Below are positions 1 through 5,777 of a stretch of 40,468 nt of DNA, in pieces. The stretch comes from JAWLCG01 sp041687295 (lineage in GTDB: Bacteria; Planctomycetota; Phycisphaerae; SM23-33; FEN-1343). How positions within the stretch are numbered: the stretch's first letter is position 1; each line of letters opens with the position of its first letter. Below the pieces are notes generated by a model. That model was not told the DNA's origin and ran no database searches. It saw only the letters and a list, made by a program, of their open reading frames with translations. The stretch covers positions 1-40,468 of the forward strand of contig JAWLCG010000003.1 in assembly GCA_041687295.1 (NCBI GenBank), read 5' to 3'. The translations under genes were made by a program, and so were the position numbers.

Positions 1-25
1 CGGGGGAGCCGGGTGCTCCGTCGCT

Positions 26-59
26 GCCGGGCCTCACTGCGTTCGACCCGGCCTACGGG
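26..59 (+). repeat. Family B palindrome, copy 1
   Basis: This 34 bp imperfect palindrome reads GCCGGGCCTC, a short centre, then CGACCCGGCCTACGG. Its arms GCCGGGYC and GACCCGGC pair. The same unit recurs at 3145-3176, 5461-5493 (reverse), 13268-13300, 20876-20908 (reverse), 21011-21044 and 26651-26683, always between genes. It lies downstream of the minus-strand protease gene. It could act as an mRNA 3' hairpin or be a REP-like element; only the repetition and symmetry are seen directly. Confidence 0.75.
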
Positions 60-74
60 CTGGCCCGGGGTCTT

Positions 75-1247
75 CTACGGTTGGGGCCCGTCAGGGCTGA
101 GGCGCCGGCCGAGGGGCTCGTCCTCCAGTTCGATCTTGAGCGAGAGGAAGCGCAGCAGGTCCTTGAGGCTCAGGATGCCCTCGAGCTGGCCGTTGTCGGT
201 GACGATGAGCCGGCTGACCTTTTGGCTGTTCATCTTCTGGAGGGCATTCATGGCGTCCTCGTCGGCGCTGATGGTGTTGTCGGCCGAGCAGTTGTGCGAG
301 ACGTCGCCCACCGTCTGCTGGTCCCACTGCTCGCGGGGCACCTCGCGGATGTCGCGGGTGGTGACACAGCCGACGAGCTGGTCGTCGCGGACGACGGGGA
401 ACATCTTGAAGTGGTAGCGATAGACGTAGTCTTCGACCAGACTGCTGAGCGGCATGGCCGGGCTGACGGCGACGGGCTGGTCGTTCATGAACCGCCGCAC
501 CGGCTCGCCGGCCAGCGCCTGGCGGATGAGGACCTGCTGGTAGCCCTGCTTGGCGGCTGAGCGGATGAACATGCCGATCAGAATCCACCACAGCCCGCCG
601 ATGGGGTTGGCGCCGGCCAGCAGGTTCAGCACGCCCAGGCCGATCAGGACCAGGCCGAAGATCGCCCCGACCTGCGAGGCCACCCGCGTCGCCCAGCGCA
701 GGTTGCCCTTGACGTGCCACAGGATCGACCGCAGCACCCGCCCGCCGTCGAGGGGGAAGCCGGGAATCAGGTTGAACGCCACCAGGATCCCGTTGAGCAC
801 CGCCAGCCAGATCAGCACGCCGGCAACCGGCGTGGGCCAGCCGACGGCCCCGGCCAGCAGGCCCAGGCCCAGAAAGGCCAAGCCCAGCACCACGCTGGAG
901 ATCGGGCCCGCGATGGCCATGAGAAACTCCGCCTTGGGGCTGGGCGGCTCGTCGCTCATCTCGGCCACGCCGCCGAACAGGAACAGCGTGATGCCCTTCA
1001 TCGGCAGGCCGTACCGCTGGGCGATGATCGAGTGCCACATCTCGTGGAAGACGATCGACACGAACAGCCCCGCAGCCCCCGCCAGGCCCATGATCCAGTA
1101 GGTGGTCTGGCTGTAGCCGGCGTACTGGGTCGGGAAGACCCCGCCGGCCAGGCTCCAGACCACCAGCACCAGGATGATCGTCCAGCTGAGGTCCATGCGG
1201 ACCTCGAAGCCGAAGATCGTGAACAGCTTGATCGCTCGGCCGAACAT
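75..1247 (-). CDS. Site-2 protease family M50 metalloprotease with CBS pair
   Basis: This is an integral membrane zinc protease of the M50 (SpoIVFB/RseP-like) family, which cleaves substrates inside or next to the membrane. The 390-residue product has several hydrophobic helices. The zinc motif HEMWH sits at residues 68-72 and the third ligand region NLIPGFPLDGG at about 159-169, so the active site looks complete. Residues from about 240 to the C-terminus form two CBS domains, which in this subfamily are thought to sense adenylate-type ligands or energy state. The ATG at 1247 was chosen because a GGGGGGAG ribosome site lies just upstream; a TTG at 1262 would add five residues but has no such site. 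The neighbouring minus-strand gene is a small lipoprotein, with no obvious substrate nearby. The family call is firm and the substrate is unknown. Confidence 0.9.
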   Translation of the reverse strand: MFGRAIKLFTIFGFEVRMDLSWTIILVLVVWSLAGGVFPTQYAGYSQTTYWIMGLAGAAGLFVSIVFHEMWHSIIAQRYGLPMKGITLFLFGGVAEMSDEPPSPKAEFLMAIAGPISSVVLGLAFLGLGLLAGAVGWPTPVAGVLIWLAVLNGILVAFNLIPGFPLDGGRVLRSILWHVKGNLRWATRVASQVGAIFGLVLIGLGVLNLLAGANPIGGLWWILIGMFIRSAAKQGYQQVLIRQALAGEPVRRFMNDQPVAVSPAMPLSSLVEDYVYRYHFKMFPVVRDDQLVGCVTTRDIREVPREQWDQQTVGDVSHNCSADNTISADEDAMNALQKMNSQKVSRLIVTDNGQLEGILSLKDLLRFLSLKIELEDEPLGRRLSPDGPQP

Positions 1248-1319
1248 GAAAACTCCCCCCAAGGGCCCGGCCGCCGCCGGCGCGCCCAGCGCCGGCGGGG
1301 CGGGCAGATCGTCCTACGG

Positions 1320-1592
1320 CTACTGCAGTTCCTCGCCGGCTTCCTCGATGTCCTCACCCCGCTGCTCGAGCCGCTCGGCCTCCTGCTGGATCTCCTCGCC
1401 GCGCCGCTCGAGCCGCTCGCCCGCCCGCTCGGCCTGCTCTTCGGCGGCCGGGCCAGCCTCCTCGGCCTGATCCCGGATGTCCTCGGCCTGCTCCTCGATG
1501 GGCGACTCCTCCTCGCAGCCCACGAAGACCGCCGTCGGCAGCACCAGGGCCGCCCCCACCAGTAACGCCGTCAAAGCCTGAGAGATACGCAT
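1320..1592 (-). CDS. Small Glu-rich coiled-coil lipoprotein, hypothetical
   Basis: The 90-residue product begins with a basic stretch and a hydrophobic segment ending FVGC, which resembles a lipoprotein signal (lipobox-like VGC at about residues 23-25). The mature part is almost entirely E, A, Q and R in a heptad-like pattern, so it should be a soluble helical or coiled-coil tail anchored to a membrane. The ATG at 1592 is preceded by AAAGGAG at good spacing; an upstream in-frame start at 1625 lacks one. No enzymatic motif is present. It sits 72 bp upstream of the M50 protease on the same strand and may be co-transcribed. A role as an envelope spacer or stress lipoprotein is only a guess. Confidence 0.65.
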   Translation of the reverse strand: MRISQALTALLVGAALVLPTAVFVGCEEESPIEEQAEDIRDQAEEAGPAAEEQAERAGERLERRGEEIQQEAERLEQRGEDIEEAGEELQ

Positions 1593-1850
1593 GAGTTGTC
1601 TCCTTTCTCGGTCCGCCGCCCGCACGGGGCGACCTGTTCGCTTGGGGTATTATAGGAGGGGGACTGACGACAAGTCCCGTCGGGCAAAATACCTGCTGGT
1701 GGAAATTGCCGCGTGTCGATGCGAATAATGCTCGTAACGGGGGACAGGTTCCTCCGGGCAAAGTCGTCGCCCCAATGGCCCTGTAGGTCGATGGTGGTGG
1801 CGCGAGGGCCCGCCCGGTTGGCGGGTCGATATCGAGAAGGGGGTAGAGGT

Positions 1851-2036
1851 ATGTTGTACTGGGCGTTAGTCTTTTTCATCATCGCCATCGTCGCGGCGCT
1901 GTTCGGCTTCACCGGCATCGCGTCCGGGGCGGCGGCGATTGCGCAGGTGCTGTTCTTCATCTTCCTGGTGGTGTTCCTGGTCGTGCTGGTGCTGGCCCTG
2001 GTTCGCCGGGGCGGCCACCACGCCCACCACACCTGA
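1851..2036 (+). CDS. DUF1328 (YtjA-like) small membrane protein
   Basis: The 61-residue product starts MLYWALVFFIIAI and continues through GFTGIASGAAAIAQ into a second hydrophobic helix. This is the classic DUF1328 pattern of two transmembrane helices separated by a Gly/Ala turn. It ends with a short basic, His-rich tail. The ATG at 1851 follows GAAGGGGGTAGAGGT, an adequate ribosome site, and the length matches the family (about 55-65 residues). These proteins are small inner-membrane proteins often linked to stress or stationary phase, with no defined biochemical function. It stands alone between the minus-strand lipoprotein and the ECF transporter genes, and a strong hairpin follows at 2098-2131. 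Confidence 0.85.
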   Translation: MLYWALVFFIIAIVAALFGFTGIASGAAAIAQVLFFIFLVVFLVVLVLALVRRGGHHAHHT

Positions 2037-2097
2037 TGGTGGACACCCTGGCGTAGAGGGCCCGCGCCGCCGAGGCGCGACCCCTGATGCAGACCGC

Positions 2098-2131
2098 GGG
2101 CGGGGCCGGACAAACACCTTCGGCCCCGCCC
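2098..2131 (+). terminator. GC-rich hairpin after DUF1328 gene
   Basis: GGGCGGGGCCG at 2098-2108 pairs perfectly (11 bp) with CGGCCCCGCCC at 2121-2131 around a 12-nt loop. Only a weak GTTCC follows, so it is not a textbook U-tract terminator, but its position 60 bp past the stop codon fits transcript-end formation. Confidence 0.5.
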
Positions 2132-2158
2132 GTTCCATGTGCCGTCGGGTGAGGCGCC

Positions 2159-2187
2159 TTGTGCCGGGGCGGCGGGAGGGCTAGAAT
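2159..2187 (+). promoter_or_regulatory. Candidate sigma70-type promoter for cbiQ
   Basis: TTGTGC at 2159-2164 and TAGAAT at 2182-2187 are separated by 17 bp. The -10 matches 5 of 6 consensus bases and the -35 matches 3 of 6. The predicted leader to the cbiQ ATG is about 75 nt. I see no riboswitch fold in it. Confidence 0.35.
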
Positions 2188-2271
2188 GCCCCGTCCTCTC
2201 GGGGCCGAGTCTGCCTGGCCCCGTCGGGAAGGAGACTCCGTCCAGCCCCCGGCCCGCATCCACTGCCCCCC

Positions 2272-3045
2272 ATGCACCACAGCTACATCGACCGCTACGC
2301 CCAGGGACACTCGGCCATCCACGCGTTGGACGCGCGGGTGAAGCTGGCAGCGGTGCTGGCCTACTCGGCCGTGCTGGTGAGTTTCGGGCGGTACGCGCTG
2401 CTGGAGCTGGCGCCGCTGGCGGTGTTGCCGTTGGGAATGCTCTGGCTGGGCGACGTGCCGGTGCGGTTCGCCCTGCGCCGGGCGGCGGTGCTGAGCCCGT
2501 TCATCCTGACGCTGGCGGCCCTGGCGCCGCTGTACGACCGCCAACCCGTGCCCATCGCCCTGGGCCCGTGGCAGGGCGCAGCGGCCGGTGGCTGGCTGAC
2601 GGCCGGCTCCGTGGCAGTGCGGTTCACGCTGGGCGTGCTGGCGCTGACGGCCCTGATGAGCACGACGCCCTTTGGTCAACTGCTGGCGGGGATGCGTCGG
2701 CTGGGGTGTCCGCGAGTGCTGGTGATGCAGCTGGGGCTGCTGTACCGCTACCTGTTCCTGCTGGTCGACCAGGCGATGCGCGTCCGCCGGGGGCGCGACT
2801 TCCGCGGGGCCGCCCGCGCCCCCGCCCGCCGGCGCCTGCAGGCCGTCGGAGCGATCATCGGCCAGCTGTTCGTCCGCTCGCTGGACCGGGCCGACCGTGT
2901 CCACCTGGCGATGACCGCCCGCGGCTACCGCGGCGAACCCCGCCCCCTGGCCCACCCGCATCTGCATGGCGCCGACGGGGTCTTCGCCGTCCTCGTGGCC
3001 CTGTACCTGGTGGCGTGCCGTTGGGGGAGTGGGTTAATCCGTTAA
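2272..3045 (+). CDS. ECF transporter T component, CbiQ family
   Basis: This 257-residue membrane protein is the transmembrane coupling (T) subunit of an energy-coupling factor importer. It links a substrate-binding S subunit to the ATPase. The N-terminus (YIDRYAQGHSAIHALDARVK) is the usual CbiQ opening, several hydrophobic helices follow, and the C-terminal cytoplasmic part has the arginine-containing coupling motif MTARGYRGE near residue 225. The partner ATPase CbiO follows after a 194 bp repeat-filled gap. No CbiM or other S component is in the window, so cobalt, nickel or another substrate cannot be assigned. The ATG at 2272 has no good ribosome site; AAGGAG lies about 40 nt upstream. The last codons and stop (TTA ATC CGT TAA) fall inside the family F element. 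Confidence 0.85.
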   Translation: MHHSYIDRYAQGHSAIHALDARVKLAAVLAYSAVLVSFGRYALLELAPLAVLPLGMLWLGDVPVRFALRRAAVLSPFILTLAALAPLYDRQPVPIALGPWQGAAAGGWLTAGSVAVRFTLGVLALTALMSTTPFGQLLAGMRRLGCPRVLVMQLGLLYRYLFLLVDQAMRVRRGRDFRGAARAPARRRLQAVGAIIGQLFVRSLDRADRVHLAMTARGYRGEPRPLAHPHLHGADGVFAVLVALYLVACRWGSGLIR

Positions 3046-3231
3046 CTGGTGGATTGGTTAACTGAGAAATGCGAGGCGCTGACCATTGCGCCCAACCGCC
3101 TGACAATGTATCCTGGTCCCGGGTCTGGTAACGGGTCACCCATCGCCGGGCCTCGCAGCGCTCGACCCGGCCTGCGAACGGGTTCTGTAACCAATTAACC
3201 AATTAACCAATCGCCAATTAATCAATTAACC
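3031..3231. mobile_element. MITE-like family F element, copy 1
   Basis: The left end has GGGTTAATCCGTTAACTGG and GGTTAACTG; the right end has repeated AACCAATTAACC units ending at 3231, so the ends are inverted relative to each other. A family B palindrome (3145-3176) lies inside. Copy 2 at 26515-26722 has the same plan and similar length (201 versus 208 bp) but a different middle. There is no ORF inside. It spans the whole cbiQ-cbiO gap, supplies the cbiQ stop codon, and ends 8 bp before the cbiO ATG. This looks like a non-autonomous element, though target-site duplications cannot be shown from two copies. Confidence 0.6.
3145..3176 (+). repeat. Family B palindrome, copy 2
   Basis: GCCGGGCCTCGC, a short centre, then CTCGACCCGGCCTGCG. 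It lies inside the family F element between cbiQ and cbiO and matches the copy at 26651-26683, which sits at the same place in the other F element. Confidence 0.75.
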
Positions 3232-3239
3232 GTCTTCCC

Positions 3240-3956
3240 ATGCCCACCCCCGACGCCATTCTGGAACTGACTGACCTGTCCGTGCACTACCCGGACGGCA
3301 CCGAGGCCCTGCGCGGTGTGAGCCTGGCCGTGCCGGCCGGCGGGCGGATGGGGCTGATCGGGCCCAACGGCTCGGGCAAGACCAGCCTGCTGCTGGCGGT
3401 GATGGGGGGGCTGCGGTTTGGCGGGTCGGTGCGGGTGGACGGCATCGAGCTGACGCGGCGGACCGCCGACGCGGTCCGCAACCGCTGCGGCTTGGCCTTT
3501 CAGGACGCCGACGATCAGCTGTTTATGCCGACGCTGCTGGAGGACGTCGCCTTCGGCCCGCTCAACCAGGGCTGCAGCCCCGCCGAATCGGCCGATCGGG
3601 CCCGCTCGGCCATCGAGGCCGTCGCCCTGGAGGGGCTCCAGGGCCGGGTCGCCCACCACCTCTCCGGCGGGCAGAAGCGCAACGCCGCGCTGGCCACGCT
3701 CCTGTCGATGCAGGTGCAGCTGCTGCTGCTGGACGAGCCGACGGCCGGCCTGGACGTCCGCAGCCGACGGCGGCTCATCGAGATCCTGTCCGATCGCCCC
3801 GAGGCCCTGCTGCTGGCCAGCCACGACCTGGAGATGGTGGCCGAGCTGTGCGACCAGGTGGCCGTCCTGGAGGCCGGCCAAATCGTCGCGGTCGGGCCGG
3901 CCCCGGCGGTCCTGGCCGACCGGGAGTTGCTCATCCGCCACGGCCTGGCCGAGTAG
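3240..3956 (+). CDS. ECF transporter ATPase, CbiO family
   Basis: This 238-residue ABC ATPase is the A subunit of an energy-coupling factor importer and hydrolyses ATP on the cytoplasmic face to drive uptake through CbiQ. All motifs are intact: Walker A GPNGSGKT at 41-48, Q-loop at about Gln88, signature LSGGQ at 141-145, Walker B LLLLDE at 161-166 followed by the D-loop, and the switch histidine in LLASHD at about 195. Length matches CbiO. The ATG at 3240 lacks a recognisable ribosome site because the family F element ends only 8 bp upstream. The gene stands directly after cbiQ and no second ATPase subunit is nearby, so it probably works as a homodimer. The substrate is unknown. Confidence 0.9.
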   Translation: MPTPDAILELTDLSVHYPDGTEALRGVSLAVPAGGRMGLIGPNGSGKTSLLLAVMGGLRFGGSVRVDGIELTRRTADAVRNRCGLAFQDADDQLFMPTLLEDVAFGPLNQGCSPAESADRARSAIEAVALEGLQGRVAHHLSGGQKRNAALATLLSMQVQLLLLDEPTAGLDVRSRRRLIEILSDRPEALLLASHDLEMVAELCDQVAVLEAGQIVAVGPAPAVLADRELLIRHGLAE

Positions 3957-4000
3957 GGCAGCCAAGTCTGCGTCTGTCTCTGGCATGGGGGCCGATCATG

Positions 4001-4006
4001 CGCCAT
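4001..4006 (+). promoter_or_regulatory. Candidate -10 box of ROK gene
   Basis: CATACT (4 of 6 to TATAAT) lies about 60 nt before the ATG of the ROK-fusion gene, with a GAGGAGGT ribosome site between them. No convincing -35 is visible. Confidence 0.25.
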
Positions 4007-4064
4007 ACTATGGAAGGCGGGCCCTGGGACGGGGCCGGCGGTCGCAGGCAGGCGAGGAGGTCCC

Positions 4065-5444
4065 ATGAGCGACGACGCGAAGGATGAGGGCAAACTGTTT
4101 CTGGGCGTGGACGTGGGCGGCACGAAGATGCTGGCGGCGCTGGTCAGGCCCTCCGGGCGGGTCCTGGCGCGCGAGCGTCGGCCCACGCCCCGCGAGGGCA
4201 CCCCTGTCGACACGATCAACGCCATCGCCGGCCTGATCGACGACCTGCTCACCGAGGCCGGCCAGCCGGCCGAGGCCCTGCGGGCGATCGGCCTGGCGAT
4301 TCCCGGCGTGGTCGACCCCGAGGCCGGGCGCATCGTCATCACGCCCAACATGAACCTCACCGGCACGCAGATCGTCGAACCGTTGCGCGAGCGGTTCGGC
4401 GTCGAGATCGCGCTGGGCAACGACGCCAACTGCGGCGCCCTGGGCGAGAAGTGGCTCGGCTCAGCCAGCTACGCCGACAGTGCCGTGGGCATCTTCGTGG
4501 GCACCGGCATCGGCGGCGGGCTGATCCTCCAGGGCCGGGAGGTCCGCGGCTACCGGGGCGTCGCCGGCGAGATCGGGCACATGAAGGTCCAGCTCGACGG
4601 GCCCGTCTGTGGCTGCGGCGACACGGGCTGCCTGGAGGCCCTGGCCAGCCGAACCGCCATCGACCGCGACATCCGCCAGGCCGTCCAGGCCGGCCAGAAG
4701 ACCCTCCTGACCGACCTGGTCGGGCCGGACCTGTCGGTGATCAAGAGCGGTGCGCTCCGCAAGGCCCTCGAGCAGAACGACAAACTCGTCACGCAGGTGA
4801 TGCGCAACGCCTCGGAGATCCTCGCCCAGGCCTGCCTGAGCATCCGCCACGTGCTGGACCCCGAGGTGATCGTCCTGGGCGGCGGCCTGGTCGAGGCGTG
4901 CGACTTCTTCATCCTGCCGATCGTCGAGAAGATTCTCGAGTGCGACCCCATGCAGGGCTCTCGGCCCGGCGGGCGAGTGGTGGTCTCGAGCCTCGGCGAC
5001 GATGCGGTGATGCTCGGGGCGGTTGTGCTGGCCCAGCAGGCCGTCGGGCGCAGGCCCCTCAAGAAGACCGCCCGCCAGGCCGGTGAATACCCCGCCGTCG
5101 GGCCGGTGGACTTCGGCGAGGTCCGCGTGGGCGACAAGCTCTACCTCCGCGACATCTACATCCGCGTTAACGGCAAGGTCAAGAAGCGCGACAAGGCCCT
5201 GGCCAAGATCAACGCGACCGCCCACAGCGTGACGGTCGGCGAGTTGGAGAAGGTCTGCAAGGGCGGCCCGGCCCTTCTGATCGTCGGCACCGGCCACGAC
5301 GGGCGCGCCGAGATGACCGAGGCGGGCGCCACCTTTCTCCGCCGCCGCGGCATCGAGTGCAAACTCCTGCCGACCCCCGAGGCCGTCACCGCCTACAACG
5401 CCGCCCAGGGCCGAAAGGCCCTCATCCTCCACGTGACCTGCTGA
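4065..5444 (+). CDS. ROK family kinase-like protein fused to Mth938-like domain
   Basis: The N-terminal part (about 10-335) is a ROK family sugar kinase. It shows the phosphate-binding DVGGT at 16-20, the catalytic Asp120 in GNDANCG, GEIGH at 168-172 and the zinc site C182-x-C184-x4-C189. The kinase machinery looks intact, so glucokinase-type activity is expected. No helix-turn-helix precedes it, so it is not a NagC/XylR-type repressor. Residues about 345-459 are extra. LLIVGTGHDG, GIECKLLP and EAVTAYNA match the Mth938/DUF498 fold, also found in mitochondrial NDUFAF3, whose function is poorly known. I do not recall this pairing as a standard architecture. The ATG at 4065 follows GGAGGT at ideal spacing. 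It appears to be a single-gene transcript. The sugar substrate cannot be read from the sequence. Confidence 0.85.
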   Translation: MSDDAKDEGKLFLGVDVGGTKMLAALVRPSGRVLARERRPTPREGTPVDTINAIAGLIDDLLTEAGQPAEALRAIGLAIPGVVDPEAGRIVITPNMNLTGTQIVEPLRERFGVEIALGNDANCGALGEKWLGSASYADSAVGIFVGTGIGGGLILQGREVRGYRGVAGEIGHMKVQLDGPVCGCGDTGCLEALASRTAIDRDIRQAVQAGQKTLLTDLVGPDLSVIKSGALRKALEQNDKLVTQVMRNASEILAQACLSIRHVLDPEVIVLGGGLVEACDFFILPIVEKILECDPMQGSRPGGRVVVSSLGDDAVMLGAVVLAQQAVGRRPLKKTARQAGEYPAVGPVDFGEVRVGDKLYLRDIYIRVNGKVKKRDKALAKINATAHSVTVGELEKVCKGGPALLIVGTGHDGRAEMTEAGATFLRRRGIECKLLPTPEAVTAYNAAQGRKALILHVTC

Positions 5445-5460
5445 GGGCGGTGGCCCACGC

Positions 5461-5493
5461 CCGTAGGCCGGGTCGAGCCCAGCGAGGCCCGGC
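5461..5493 (-). repeat. Family B palindrome, copy 3 (reverse)
   Basis: CCGTAGGCCGGGTCGAGC, a short centre, then GCGAGGCCCGGC. This is the reverse complement of the copies at 26651 and 13268. It starts 17 bp after the ROK gene stop codon. Confidence 0.75.
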
Positions 5494-5530
5494 GGCGCGG
5501 GGAGACCAGGGACCGGCGCACCTTCGGGTG

Positions 5531-5610
5531 ACGCCGTTCCTTTCCCCAAGCCCACGGATGGAGCGGCGACCGCGGGGAGTCGCGCAATCCGCGGGGGTCT
5601 CGTCCGGGCG
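5531..5610 (+). repeat. Family A element, copy 1
   Basis: ACGCCGTTCCTTTCCCCAAG then CCCACGGAT, a long centre with its own palindrome, then ATCCGCGGGGGTCTCGTCCGG. The outer arms CCCACGGAT and ATCCGCGGG pair with one mismatch. It closely resembles the reverse-oriented copy at 31940-32015, including the GAGTCGCGC-type interior. Confidence 0.65.
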
Positions 5611-5739
5611 GTGCCTGCGTGGCACAAACGCTTCTCTGGGGATAAACCGGTAGGGCGAGCAACTGCGTTGCTCGCGCAACGCCCCCGGACAGCGGTTGAT
5701 GCATGAAGCGCGTGTCCCCCAGGCCCTGTCCACCCCCCC

Positions 5740-5770
5740 GAAGACCCCGGGCAAGCCCGGGGCTATATAG
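5740..5770 (+). repeat. Family C palindrome, copy 1
   Basis: GAAGACCCCGGGCAAGCCC followed by GGGGCTATATAG. CCCCGGGC pairs with GCCCGGGG, and CTATATAG is itself self-complementary. Near-identical copies lie at 13050-13080 and, reversed, at 31891-31926. It ends 7 bp before the stop of the TPR protein gene. Confidence 0.75.
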
Positions 5771-5777
5771 GCAGAAG

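Larger units (their letters stand above)
5445..5777. other. Gene-free mosaic of families B, A and C repeats
   Basis: These 333 bp lie between two convergent genes, the ROK fusion and the TPR protein. They contain, in order, a reverse family B palindrome (5461-5493), a family A element (5531-5610) and a family C palindrome (5740-5770). I see no coding signal or RNA gene. Confidence 0.7.

Noticed and set aside
2188..2271. Cobalamin or nickel riboswitch upstream of cbiQ
   Set aside because: The leader is too short and lacks the B12-box or NiCo four-way junction signatures.
3186..3231. Short AATTAACC direct repeats as a CRISPR array
   Set aside because: Units are about 8 bp with no spacers of constant length and no cas genes nearby. 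They are explained as the end of a MITE-like element.
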